Shown: piece after piece, positions 21,146 to 31,921 of the stretch | How the letters are laid out: every line of letters begins with the position of its first letter | How positions within the stretch are numbered: position 1 is the first letter of the stretch | From: Dendrolimus kikuchii | Taxonomy: Eukaryota; Arthropoda; Insecta; Lepidoptera; Lasiocampidae | Reading direction: 5' to 3' | Length of the DNA: 64,000 nt | Assembly: GCA_019925095.2 (NCBI GenBank) | Contig: CM034394.1 | Location: 8,072,272-8,136,271, forward strand | Position numbers and translations under genes: made by a program | The notes under the pieces: model-generated | Database searches by the model: none | Told to the model about the DNA's origin: nothing | Seen by the model: only the letters and a program-made list of their open reading frames with translations

Positions 21146-22266
21146 TTTTTTAGTGGATTTAATCAAATGCGAATGTAGAATTATAAGTTATGTTTTATTT
21201 GGTCATTTTCTTAGTATAATACGTAAAATTATGCTAAATTGTACGTGTTATTTAATATTCCGTTAAAATAGCTGTAGGATAAATGAGAAAATATGAAATT
21301 CTATAGGTATAGAACATTTACCCTGCGCGAACGCATTTATTATTGCAGTTCAAAGATAGCTACAACGGAACAGAACTGGCGCAATGTCACCAGTGTCAAT
21401 CTAGGCCACTGGGTATACTGCAGTATACTATACATGTACGTTATCTACGCCAGATACCAAGTAACCGGGCCGACATTATAATTGAGCAATTACGTTCCTT
21501 GCAACACACTTCACCTATACTATTATTTATATTCGACACCTACTATATCACCTGCGCATGAGTAGCTTACCATCCCCGCTTTAGAGTTTACGTCGTCGTT
21601 TTGGTGGCTGTGAAATGCTTTTAAAGCGGTGGTACTGGTAGACTCGTGGCTCGTTTCAATAACTAATATGTAAGGTTCAATTTTAAAATAAGTATTTTCA
21701 TTTATTTTCGGGTCCCGAAGCCTATCGGTTTTATCGAGACCTATCATCTCGCTGGAAAGAAGTCTCATGTGACCCAAAGGCTGGCCTGTACTTGAAGCAA
21801 CGCATCGGGATTCCAGCAGGCATCCAGCGCGGGAATGCGGCCAGCGTTTTGGGCACTTTACCAACCAACGGTGATTTGGGATCTACCTATATACTATTTG
21901 TAACTTTTTTTATGGAAATTGCATATAATTTATTTTATTGTTAAATTATTAAAACTATATTTTCATTTGTTATAAATACAAAACACTTTTCAATTTATCT
22001 AAATCGACGAACAATAAACGATCTTATTCACAGAGCTAAGAAAATCATCGCCAGGGGCCGCCCGGCGAGAATGGGGGGATTCTGTGTTGTGTTTTTATCT
22101 GAGCGATCTCTTGCAGATTTCTTCGGTTACGGAACAAATACACGGTCCACCAAGGATGACAGCCGTGTACAAACGAAATAAAATACTAAATAAATATTAC
22201 ACAGTCATACATATACCATGTAATACTTTTCATAAAATAAAAGTAGAGAATAGCCTCAAAGCCAAA
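21146..22266. other. Unassigned intron with a GC-balanced, frame-bearing patch
   Basis: 21290-21890 is clearly less AT-rich. The minus strand has an open frame at 21523-21864 (begins MVKCPKRWPHSRAGCLLE) and overlapping plus frames exist. I do not recognise a family. Possible decayed element. Confidence 0.3.
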
Positions 22267-22321
22267 CTGAAAAGGACATAAAATATAACACAGACCGTGT
22301 TATATTTTATGTCCTTTCCAG
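22267..22321. repeat. Near-perfect hairpin, 25-bp arms and 5-nt loop
   Basis: The left arm begins ctgaaaaggacataaaatat and is followed by loop agacc. The right arm is its complement with one mismatch (24/25). Could be an RNA hairpin, a small palindromic element or an inverted duplication. Confidence 0.85.
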
Positions 22322-22461
22322 TTATATTATTATAACAAAAAATTGACACTATTATACCTAAAACATCCAAAAAGAGGTGAATCTATAAACAATGTAAAAT
22401 GAGTAACTACAGTGGTCAAAATTTAATAATAATAATAACTTAATTTTTTGCAATATATACA

Positions 22462-22590
22462 TACTATATGCCTGGAAGAAATCGCTTTTTAACGATAAGA
22501 CCGCCCTTTGTACATAGTTAGATATAGTTTTAGTGTGTTATTTCATTTTTGTATTGGTGTACAATAAAGCGTTACCTATCTATCTACGTA
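22462..22590 (+). mobile_element. Non-LTR retrotransposon 3' tail (GGAAGAAATCGC family)
   Basis: Reads cctggaagaaatcgcttttt, acgataagaccgccctttgt, and ends gtacaataaagcgttacc, a polyadenylation-like 3' end in sense orientation. The clearest copy in the window. Confidence 0.65.
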
Positions 22591-22611
22591 ATTTTTTTAT
22601 ATTACGTATAA

Positions 22612-22730
22612 TCATACATACATAACTTTACGCCAGTTCCCTTGCGGGGTAGGCACGAACAACAGAGCGCCATTCAGGCTTATTCTTACACACCTCACTT
22701 GCTTCTTTGACATTCATAACTCTTTATTCT
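22612..22730 (-). mobile_element. LINE-type 3' end with (TATG)n tail
   Basis: Minus strand: gagttatgaatgtcaaagaa, 'cgctctgttgttcgtgccta', ccccgcaagggaactggcgt, aaagttatgtatgtatg. The same segment occurs at 29112-29290, 29620-29685, 40430-40465 and 43020-43157. The short-repeat tail suits an RTE-like element. Confidence 0.55.
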
Positions 22731-22734
22731 AACA

Positions 22735-23410
22735 TATAATCATAATGCTGATAATATTAGAGAGACCAACTAAATGAATTGAATTTGGTTTAAATATACG
22801 GAAATGAAAGGACTTTTCAGTGTTCAATGACATTGAATGAGTTTGTATTTAAATGGATCACTTGGGTTGGTTCATACAAATTAAAAGACAAAAATTAATC
22901 GTATAATATCGGCTTTAGTGTGTTATCTATTTTTCTATATTCTACCTGTTATAGTTATTACAACAATATCAAGGATGTTCCAAAATTTTCACTTCAGTCT
23001 TTATGATGAATTACAATAAGACGCCATCTATATCTATTGAACTCTATCTTATGGCCCTTCCACATTGTCGTTTCTCGCGCTTTTCTCGCATTTCACGATG
23101 CTCTCACGAAAATCTAGAGGGCCCTTTAAATTGGCTAGAATATGATTCATTACCAAAATGCTCTTAAGAATGTCAGTGGAGGTTTAATTCACGATGTATG
23201 CGCCTAAGTACGTGATTCGTATAAAAATGTATTACTGCATCCGTTTAATATATGAGCTGTGAACTTGTATTACGGAACGTATAAGCACCGTTATTATTTT
23301 ACTGTCCTGTGTAGGTGATTGACTTGTGAACATGCCCTTCGAAAGAATCCTCATCCCTATTTGCTATACGTAATATATAACAATAAATAAAATAATGAAG
23401 TTTCTGTTTA
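22735..23410. other. Unassigned intron
   Basis: No recognised repeats or genes. Confidence 0.4.
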
Positions 23411-23411
23411 T

Positions 23412-23545
23412 ATTTTTATTGCGAAGCTGCTGGCAAACTCCAGATAACCCACTTAGAGATATGGCGTGGAACAGATTAAGAAGATATGAGGAATGGTTTA
23501 GAGATGGGATAAGGGAGGGAGAAGTGAGCCATCGAAACTCTCACT
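23412..23545 (-). mobile_element. Family A retroposon, diverged subfamily, degenerate
   Basis: 'ttttattgcgaagctgctgg' then a purine-rich block (agatgggataagggagggag), as in 20952-21145. Confidence 0.4.
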
Positions 23546-23754
23546 CATCGTAGAAAATATAATTAGCCCAAGGCTAACTATTTCAAATCGATACTCTCTG
23601 AGAGCGTGGTAACACACATTCAAGTTATAATTTCAAAATAAATGCCACAATTCAAGTGAAAACTGTTATTTATAAGATGTTGAGTCATATATTACCATTT
23701 TTATAGTTTATCTGTCTGTCTGAAAGTTTTTCCCGAAAAGAGTCACCGCAGTAA

Positions 23755-23890
23755 AATAAGGATTTTTATTTTTTTACTCCGAAAATTTACTCTGCCCGGA
23801 AGGAACTTGGGACTTCGGCATTCCATTAAACTAGGTGAGCCATAAATTAGTAGATCACTAAACTACAGAAGTCGTCATTAGATTAAACAC
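23755..23890 (-). mobile_element. tRNA-like SINE remnant
   Basis: Minus strand: tagtttagtgatctacta (box A region), gaagtcccaagttccttccg (box B region), followed by gggcagagtaaattttcgg, the usual start of a lepidopteran SINE body. Confidence 0.4.
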
Positions 23891-24396
23891 GCATTTAAAA
23901 CTGTTAAACCTCATATTCGTAATATAATAAATATAACCTCAGAGTGATATCAAGACACCACATCTCTTATTATAGCAAACAGATTTAAGTTTGTACATTC
24001 ATGTAATTAAATATTGCACTCATAAAGAAAGTGAACAATTAGAGTTGTTAAAAGTAATCTTTTTAAGCTTGGGGCTTAAGTGTGTTAACAAGTTTAATAT
24101 TTAAATATAAAGATGGGTTTCCGTTATTATCTGGACTTCCTTCCTGCGATACTATCATTGGTTGTTTCTGTCTCTCTCTGGCATTATTGTGTCATCATGG
24201 TATTAACTTTCTTATCAACTCGTATGTGTTAACAATATCTTAATTTATTTCTAGATATCGTCGTTATCAAGATAAAGCTATTTACATGTTACTAGGGTTT
24301 TTCCTGCGTCTATGCATGCTTACTTAATAGTAAATAAATAAATAAATTAAAAATATTCTCGACAAAAATTGTTTTATACGTTTAATAGTTTTTGAG

Positions 24397-24398
<2 letters not shown>
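23891..24398. other. Unassigned AT-rich intron
   Basis: No feature recognised. Confidence 0.4.
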
Positions 24399-24484
<86 letters not shown>

Positions 24485-24485
24485 T
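24399..24485. repeat. (AT)n microsatellite
   Basis: About 85 bp of AT dinucleotide with one G interruption. It directly adjoins the poly(A) side of a family A copy. Confidence 0.95.
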
Positions 24486-24715
24486 TATTGCAGGAGATCA
24501 GCAGACAGGCAGACGGCCCACTTGATGGGAAGCGGTTACCATCGCCTATGGACATTTGCAACAGCAAAGTTGCTACAAATGCGATGCTGCTCTTTTAAGG
24601 GAGAGTGGAACCTGGTCACTAATGCCGGAACACAACTCAAGGTTATTACGGCGACATACTTTAGACCAAGGGTGGTAGCCATCCAGTCGGGCAAATGCCC
24701 TACCACCTGGCAAAT
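24485..24715 (-). mobile_element. Family A short retroposon, 5'-truncated
   Basis: Minus-oriented: tattgcaggagatcagcaga, cgcctatggacatttgcaac, actttagaccaagggtggta. It ends after ccctaccacctgg, so the first ~90 bp of the family are missing. Confidence 0.7.
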
Positions 24716-25012
24716 ATTTTCTATTAAATGGTTTTTTGGGTTCCATAGTCAAATAACGATAACAGTCGATATTTGTAAGCTTTACCGGTACCCTTTTGTT
24801 GGACACGGAACTCCATGTACTTGCCAGATTTTTTATTATGGTATAGGCTTTATTTATAGTAGTTAGAGTTAGAGTAAGTTTAAACGCTTGTTTAAGAACC
24901 ATAAAGCATTCTTTAAACCTACTTAATATGAATAAGGCCATTAATAGACTGAAGGAGTCTGGGACTCTCCAAGTGAAGCCGCCTAAAACATGCCGATATG
25001 TCTATTTTTCAA
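24716..25012. other. Unassigned intron
   Basis: No recognised feature in about 300 bp. Confidence 0.35.
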
Positions 25013-25230
25013 ACACACGTATTATACATATATCCCTAAATTAAGCAAGTTACGCTTGTGTTATGGGTGGTTTACAACAGACTACTCTGAGGGCCGATCC
25101 CAGACACACAGACCATAGTAAATAACGGAGAAAATTCGTTTCTGAAATTTACCATGCCAGGATCTAACCCGAAGCCTCTGCGTTGTAGTTAGTTAGACCG
25201 GCTAAGGCTTAGCCCGCACAACCACAGAGG
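25013..25230 (-). mobile_element. tRNA-like SINE, second family
   Basis: Minus strand begins cctctgtggttgtgcgggct, continues to a box B-like ttcgggttagatcctggcat, 'ggtaaatttcagaaacgaat', ttatttactatggtctgtgt, and ends 'aagcgtaacttgcttaattt'. Good match to 50538-50745 on the other strand. Confidence 0.6.
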
Positions 25231-25234
25231 CCGT

Positions 25235-25885
25235 CTGGCTGATATTGAAATAAAATGCCCATAGCGACGTCGCGCGTTACAAGAACTGGGTATTAAATAA
25301 TCGAATTAGCAGTGGATGCATTACTATCAACCATAAAGACGCAAACCACGTGTATGCTACATAAGTTCACGCACACGAGTTTAAAAGAATGCTTAACTTC
25401 TAATGAGGCTTTTATTTCAGCTTGATTGATCTCCGTCTATACTTTTGTTTCGTCTGAGGGTATAAGCTATTTATGTCGCCACCAAAACTTGGCTGTAAAT
25501 CCCAGTTGAGTCCAGCATTATCGCTTCAGAGTAACTTCGCTTTCCTGGTGATCTAAACTTCTAATCCGAGCTTATTAGCAATAAAAAAACAAATATAATA
25601 ACTTAAGATGTTTCAAGATATCTATACACGTTTCAAATAATCTTGAGTAATAATTTTCAGGTGTAGTTCACGTTACAAACACCTGATAATGTTATTACCA
25701 ATGAAATCTTATTAGAGGCGATAATTGGGTGAAATACTGTTATGTAACACAATACGGATTATATCAGCACTTGTTCGTTTTTTTATACAAATATGTGACA
25801 AACAAAACTTCTGCTTTATCATCGGATATCAACAACACTATTAATATTTTTTTATAGTGAACTTGAACGAATTAATGAAAACACG
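25235..25885. other. Unassigned intron
   Basis: Non-repetitive by eye, with slightly elevated GC around 25250-25560. No gene recognised. Confidence 0.35.
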
Positions 25886-25888
25886 TAT

Positions 25889-26118
25889 AATATCAGCCCA
25901 TAAATGTCCCACTGCTGGGCTCGGGCCTCCCATTATAGGGAAAACGGACAGTATACCCGCCACGCTTGCCCAAGGCGGCTTGGCAGGTTTGACACATCGA
26001 TTATCTCGATGTGCAGGTTGCATCACGATGTTTTTCTTTACCGTTGTTAGCACGTGGTATTTGTAACGCGCCTTTTGAGTTTGAGATGCGTGCGCTAGCT
26101 ATTACGCTACCACGACGA
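25889..26118 (-). mobile_element. tRNA-derived SINE (family B), internally deleted
   Basis: Minus strand: head cgtggtagcgtaatagctag (box A), then a jump past most of box B to 'ttacaaataccacgtgctaa', and the end tatgggctgatatt. The region between 26066 and the head lacks the segment present at 32097-32155. Confidence 0.65.
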
Positions 26119-26119
26119 A

Positions 26120-27339
26120 AAAATACTTAATTCATCATAAATAAAATTAGGTTCTTATAAACCGGGTTACATGAGTGCGAAAATTATTATATTTTCGTAT
26201 ACAGAATTATATTAGTAATGTATTTAGTATTTTAGTAAAAATAATTCAATAAATACTTAAATCTAAGAAAGTTATTAGTTTTAGTAGTACATTATCAAGA
26301 CAAGAGATAAGCAAGAAAGAACATAAACATAAATAACTAAAAACGTTTAAAGTAAATTTAATGAATAACAAGTAAGTAAGTGTTCCATAAAGCTATGTTA
26401 TAACTTTAGCCAGCCAGTGTTCTATTTACAAATAAATAAGGTGCTATAAATAGAAGGAAATCTAATTTATCCGCTACATACGCAGCTAGCTTTATCTTTG
26501 TGGGCGCAGGCGGTGTGCTAGAAATGCGGAAAATTGAAAAAAATTGTACAGTGACAGCGCGTGGGCGACTAGGGACACGAAATAGCTTAGTGGGGGTGGT
26601 AAAGGCCGTCCTGTCTATTCAAATAATCTTCGGTTTAATCTACATTGAGTATTATGTTTCGAACTTTTATACTTACATAGGCAGTGTACAAAGTATACTT
26701 TTATAATATATTGTTGTTCATGATTCGTATGAAATATATTAACAATAGCACCACAACATAACATATCTAACTTCTTACTGTATTCATTCATTAATTATCC
26801 GTATTCTCTCAGACGTTAATGTTATTGAGTTGGTTGGTTTTGAGGCTTCTTACACAGCTCTTCTACTAAGTAAATAAACTGCTCTATGGTTTTATCTAAA
26901 GTATCATATCGCTGCAAACATTTATGTTAATTTTAAAACAACCTGCGCGCTGGGATTGCACAATCTGCTTAATACTATGAAGTACCTACACATCTATTTA
27001 TTTTCTCAAATAATGAAAAAACAGCAATAATTTTGAAACTCACCAAATACCTATATATAACAATCTGCTGACATATTTTCATTTTCCGTGTGGAGGCAAA
27101 ACATAATTGTATTGATAGTAAGTACTTAGTAAATGACATAGTTTATACAAGTTTAAAATCATGTTGAGCATAATATTGACTTGCAAACTCAGGCTGCAGA
27201 TATCACATTAACCCTAATGAACTGAGATAATACTAAATGACTATAGTATCAACTGCTTAATTCTAACTGTAGAATTTTACCAAGCCAAAAATACGAAATA
27301 TGTTACGACGTAAATTATTTAAATGGTAAAAGTGTGGGG
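26120..27339. other. Unassigned AT-rich intron
   Basis: No recognised repeat. 26495-26620 is locally GC-richer (gtgggcgcaggcggtgtgct) without an assignable function. Confidence 0.35.
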
Positions 27340-27445
27340 GCTCCTGACGACATGGCGCCTTGTGACGTCACGGGGGCGCGCCCCGAGACGCGACATTACT
27401 ATAGTGTATATACAATATCGGGGAAAGTAGAGCGCCTTGTAATAA
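27340..27445. promoter_or_regulatory. CpG-rich patch with CRE palindrome and TATA-like box
   Basis: In an AT-rich setting this patch has TGACGTCA at 27363-27370, then gggggcgcgcccc (27372-27384), several further CpGs, and TATATA at 27407-27412. The 9-mer gcgccttgt occurs twice (27354 and again near 27431). The order CRE, GC-rich box, TATA is promoter-like for the + strand. It could be an alternative start for the host gene or the regulatory part of an unrecognised retroelement. Confidence 0.35.
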
Positions 27446-27724
27446 GTCTTGTCACTAGGCTGGTTAACAAGTAGTTAGGAGACGCCCTATTTCGGTGTGA
27501 ACTAAATTGGTACTCTTAAATATCAGCTAAGAGTATTATTATGCTAGTACTACTACTAAAGTAGATACTTAGGGCCCAATACTGTAGAGTTATCTTTTAA
27601 TTTACAGTATGACCTTGATGCCTAGTTTTATTTTTGGTAACAGGAATCATTATTGTTCTTATTAATTGTTTAGGTAGATTGCTATAAATAAAACATAACC
27701 CTTGCAATGTCGTCAAAGATTTTG
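27446..27724. other. Unassigned intron
   Basis: Small inverted repeat tactctta...taagagta near 27510-27535. Nothing else. Confidence 0.35.
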
Positions 27725-28200
27725 CGAACCTAAATTTCTGTCTTTTCTTTCACCATATCCCAATTATTTGGGGTCGGCACAATATGTCTATTCCTTCCAC
27801 ACTCCTCTACTCTGACATACATCTTCTGTCACACCACATATCATCATATCATCCTTCACACAATCCATCCATCTTTTTTTTAGTCTACCTTTACATTTGT
27901 ACCCATATATCTTGTAGTTTAACATTATTTTTGTCACGTGACTTTCACCCCTCCTCATTATATGCTCATACCAACTTAATCTTCTTCTTCTCAATTTTTC
28001 AGTCACGGGTGCAACTTTCAAAGATCCCCTTATGTACTCATTTCTCACCTTATCCATTCTTGTAACACCACGCATCCATCTGAACATTCTCATCTCAGCT
28101 GAGTGGAGACGTTTGTGGTTTATCACTTTAATGGCCCAACATTCCGACTCATATAGGATTACTGGTCGTATGACAGATTTATATATTTGCGAACCAAAAT
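27725..28200 (-). pseudogene. RTE-like LINE, C-terminal part of endonuclease/reverse transcriptase
   Basis: The minus-strand frame from 28126 down to 27788 reads INHKRLHSAEMRMFRWMRGV, TRMDKVRNEYIRGSLKVAPV, EKLRRRRLSWYEHIMRRGES, CKGRLKKRWMDCVKDDM and CGVTEDV. This is the familiar C-terminal region after the RT core of RTE-clade elements: 'AEMRMLRWM.G.TR.D..RNEYIRGSL', 'RL.W.GH.MRR', 'GRPKKRW.D'. Upstream (28127-28195) further family sequence is present in a broken state. About 110 residues are intact, and the rest of the element is absent. Confidence 0.75.
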
Positions 28201-28204
28201 AGCA

Positions 28205-29110
28205 GCTTACAACGTAGGCTCCTTGCTGTGGTTATTATCCTCTCATATAGCTTCTTGTAAGAGAGATGTTTGTTAATTGCTGGACTCCGTTTTAAATCTA
28301 GATGCAAATTTTCTCCATATACTTCTATATCCCTGAACATACTGGTAATAAACAGAAAGTGTATTTAAATTTCCTAGTTGACCAATATTTAGAAACGGTT
28401 TTATTTTTACAGTGAGCGGCTAATATATTCACTTTTATACTTTCTTGATTTTAATGACATCATTTAAGTTTATTTTTAAATTGTCTACTTTCTTACATTT
28501 CTTTTAGTTTCTCTGACCCATATCTTGGGATAACTATCAAATTTTTTGGAATAAAAAATATCTACAGTTTATCCCTATTTTCGAGCTTATTTATACGCCA
28601 AATTTTTGTGACAATTAGTATTGGTGGAACATATTGTAAGAATGGATCTGTAACAATGTGCGTAAAATTGAACAAAAATCGATGTCTGATGTATGAACGT
28701 TTCCTATTTATTCCCTAGACAATGTTTCATTTTAACAGGTGTGTTGTTTGAACAAAATTATTATTTTTATTCGGCAACAAATGATTATGCCACCAGAAAA
28801 CAGCAAAAAATGAAGTTAATAATAGTATTCAGTATTTACATAAAATTACTATTATTATAATAACAAATAGTGCATATGCATTAGTCATCCGAAGGTTGAT
28901 TATCAACAGATTTTGATGAAATAAATGAACGGTTCGCTATTCAATACAGTCAGAGTAATAATTTCAATTATTTGTTAACTATTATTATAATGTATGATGC
29001 TAAGCAATTGTTTCTTGACCTTCTAATTTGTTGGTACATCGAGATGGCATGTCCAAATGTTTCATTTATTTATTCTATGCACTATAAACATGTAATACTA
29101 ATTGTGTTAA
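28205..29110. other. Unassigned AT-rich intron
   Basis: No recognised feature. Confidence 0.4.
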
Positions 29111-29111
29111 T

Positions 29112-29290
29112 AGATCACATACATACATACATACATACATAACTTCACGCCAGTTCCCTTGCGGGGTAGGCACGAACAACAGAGCGCCATTTAGGCCCAT
29201 TCTTACACACCTCACTTGCTTCTTTGACATTCATAACTCTTGTCATGCACACTCGTCTGTTCTTAAGGCTCCTGACATCACCCTCCGTTA
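29112..29290 (-). mobile_element. LINE-type 3' end with (CATA)n tail
   Basis: Plus-strand view: catacatacatacataact, gccagttcccttgcggggta, agagcgccatttaggcccat, 'ttgacattcataactcttgt', and a further ggctcctgacatcaccctcc segment not present in the 22612 copy. Confidence 0.55.
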
Positions 29291-29294
29291 ATAG

Positions 29295-29619
29295 ATCACA
29301 CTCTTCCTAAACCTTAATATTATATGTTCACAAGGTAACTGAGATTTGTAATTTACTTTCGATTATATCATCATGGTCTTAGCGCTAAGGCTTGATCACT
29401 TGCGGAGTATCTCCTTCTTTATTTATGTTTGCTTACAGGCAAAGGAGTGGACGGTCCATCTGATGTTTCGAAATCTGCGTCATAGTCTTCTCCACTTTTT
29501 CACGGTTTTTAGCATCCCTTTAGGACACATTTGGCATGCATCATCTGTCACAATGTCAAGCCGGTATTTTTGTTTCGCTTACGTCTTTTGTCGAAACATG
29601 TACATAATCACACACACAC
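29295..29619. other. Unassigned intron
   Basis: Contains a short fragment aggagtggacggtccatctg that resembles family A tail wording, too short to call. Confidence 0.3.
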
Positions 29620-29690
29620 ATCTGTTGTTCGTGCCTACCCCGTAAGGGAACTGGTGTGAAGTTATGTATATATGTATGTATGTACATAAT
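29620..29690 (+). mobile_element. LINE-type 3' end fragment with (TATG)n
   Basis: gttgttcgtgcctaccccgt, aagggaactggtgtgaagtt, then atgtatatatgtatgtatgt. Confidence 0.5.
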
Positions 29691-30599
29691 CACAATTCTG
29701 AGAATTAATACCTACAACTTCATTAGCACTCTACTAACTGTTCCGGCTCAGCGCTTGAAAATGAGTCTACCTCCGAAGCACTGTCTCTTGTCAATTATAG
29801 GCTTGAAGCTCACGCAGATCAGCCTTCACTATGATACTCCATCGATATCGGTCGGCCCAGGTAGGTTCTCTTCACTACACATTGATTTACTACTATTCCC
29901 CTTTGTAATTATGAAAATGTATTTACTCGTTGAATTTAATACACCCTTTGACATTTAAAATTAATTTTACGCATCGGAACTTGTTATTCCGACGCTGTAT
30001 ATTTATAAATTCAGGGCATATTAGAATCCGATCGGTCGACACAGTGTCGGGTATCTGAAACTACGCAATCGGAAAATTGCGAAGACGAGGGTGGCGGCAA
30101 CAGTTATTTTTCAATGAAACGTATTATTAATTTGAATCTATAACAACCCTATACAATTGGTCTGATGTGTAAAAGGTCATATTAGACGGATCAATCAAAT
30201 TGAATTCATTTGGTTGAAAGTCACAGAACTGAAAGAAAACGAAAATATTCAATAACTGGTTGATTCATCCAAATTGAAAAACAAATGTGAAACGTCTAAT
30301 ATGCTGATGTTAGTTTATATCTTTCAATTTTGATGAATCATCCAAAGTGCTTTATATAAACATAAATTTGAATAATTCAATATTACTGAATATCATCGTT
30401 ATCATTCAGCTCTGATCCTTTCAACGAAATTGTTCCATGGTTAATCAGTATTCTTTAATCTTTACTTTTACAATAATAATACACAATTATAATTTTGTAT
30501 AGCGTGAACTTTGTCAGGTCATATTTGATTAAGGGGCCATTTTTCAATCACCAGATATAAGTTATTATATAGAATAAAACACAACATCGAAAAATTAAA
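29691..30599. other. Unassigned intron
   Basis: No recognised repeat. 30010-30080 includes tcgacacagtgtcg, a short palindrome. Confidence 0.35.
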
Positions 30600-30905
30600 A
30601 TGACAGTTGAAATAAAACATTTGATTTGTGTCAGTTTTAAATTTGGTCAGGTTATAATTTATTCGATGGATAACTTTTATCTTATGATTGAAAAATCGGC
30701 CCTTAATGGTGAACGTGTAATCTATTCAGGATTTAAGGTAGCTGATAACTTGTATTGCCTCGAAACTGTAATCACAGGGTTTCATGACGTCATAGGCCGT
30801 CTAGACAAATTTTATCGTTTGAATGACGTCATCGCCCCCGCATTTTCATGCCTACTTGCGTTATTTTATTCACTGAAAATTGACACTGCGATGTTAACCA
30901 GATAA
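30600..30905 (+). other. Open frame of 101 codons spanning two CRE sites, not recognised
   Basis: Starts MTVEIKHLICVSFKFG and ends LFYSLKIDTAMLTR. Residue use is plausible for a protein, but there is no known motif, no second exon and no context for a gene inside the intron. The TGACGTCA sites encode 'HDVI' and 'NDVI' in this frame. Most likely a chance open frame in non-repeat sequence. Confidence 0.2.
30785..30831. promoter_or_regulatory. Pair of perfect CRE palindromes
   Basis: TGACGTCA at 30785-30792 and again at 30824-30831, 39 bp apart start to start. Both are within atgacgtcat contexts. TGACGTCA is the full cAMP-response-element palindrome bound by CREB/ATF-class bZIP dimers, and the host gene encodes such a factor. 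Function is inferred only. Confidence 0.4.
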
Positions 30906-31130
30906 GAGCGAAATGGACATGTGGGTGTCTTTTCATCGATGGCTCTCGTTTGGAAAAGGTCAAATATCGCTGTTACAACTGGTAAATTATATTGGCCAAG
31001 TTTATTGAAGTTTTGTCCTTAAAAATAATACATGAATGAGGTAATTAATAGTTTTCGAGAAGCGAAACATAAATTTATATAACAACTAAAACGTCCCATG
31101 TCGTCTTACCTTAATAACTGTAAACGTTTC
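30906..31130. other. Unassigned intron
   Basis: No feature recognised. Confidence 0.3.
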
Positions 31131-31134
31131 AATG

Positions 31135-31298
31135 ACTGAATGAATGATTATGCTTTATTGGGTTTTAAAAGACACAGTCAACAGAAATAAAATTTTACTA
31201 TACTTATAAAATAGGCGGTCTTATCGCTATTAGCCATTTCTTCCAGACAACCTTTGGATGGACAAGAAGTTTGATAACAACAGAGGTATGTTGCAGTA
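31135..31298 (-). mobile_element. Non-LTR retrotransposon 3' tail (GGAAGAAATCGC family)
   Basis: Minus strand: acatacctctgttgttatca, 'tccatccaaaggttgtctgg', aagaaatggctaatagcgat, aagaccgcctatttta. Ends at ataatcattcattca. Confidence 0.65.
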
Positions 31299-31363
31299 TT
31301 CTCATTTTACCGAATCATTTTATCTTATAAATATATACATAATACATACATAGCATAACATAC

Positions 31364-31839
31364 TGTTACGAGTTTAGCGGGACTCGAATTAAATTGTCGT
31401 TAGAATTACTATAGAGTTTATTAGAATTATATAAATACGTATAACAAATAGAACCGAACACAAAAAATCCAAACGTAATGCAGAAGATCGTAATTCAATA
31501 AAACGCGTAAAGTCCGTCACTATTAGATTCCCGAATGTACACACGTCACACCCGTATCTTAGTCGTAGCTTGACTGCCCCCCTCTCTCCATCAGGCCGTC
31601 GTTTTGTACTTCACAAATGCAAAAGAATCCGCAACACCTGGCTAATGATGCTAATGAGCGAGTACAATAGGACAATAGGCTATTCTCCACAATAATTGGA
31701 AACGTATGCCAATAAATAAGTGAACAAAAGAAGACGATCTTAAAAGGATTACAATTAGTTCAAATGCCGACAGGTAATAAAAGGTGCTTCTACAGATCTG
31801 TACGTGGAATTTGTCTTTGTCGGCGCCTAGGTTGTCACA
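31364..31839 (+). mobile_element. Solo LTR, copy 2 (476 bp, 4-bp TSD ATAC)
   Basis: TGTTACGAGTTTAGCGGGAC start and GTTGTCACA end. ATAC at 31360-31363 is repeated at 31840-31843. It has an insertion near 31550-31625 (gtcgtagcttgactgccccc) relative to copy 1. Same orientation as the other two copies. Confidence 0.78.
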
Positions 31840-31921
31840 ATACATACATTTATAAAATACAAAAAAAAATACTAATAAGATATATGTTAATAAAATATTA
31901 TACAATACAATATAACATATT

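Noticed and set aside
24392..24598. Open frame of repeated Ile-Tyr residues
   Set aside because: Translation of the (AT)n microsatellite running into a retroposon.
27784..28065. Plus-strand frame MSIPSTLLYSDIHLL...
   Set aside because: Antisense shadow of the RTE-like reverse transcriptase piece on the minus strand.
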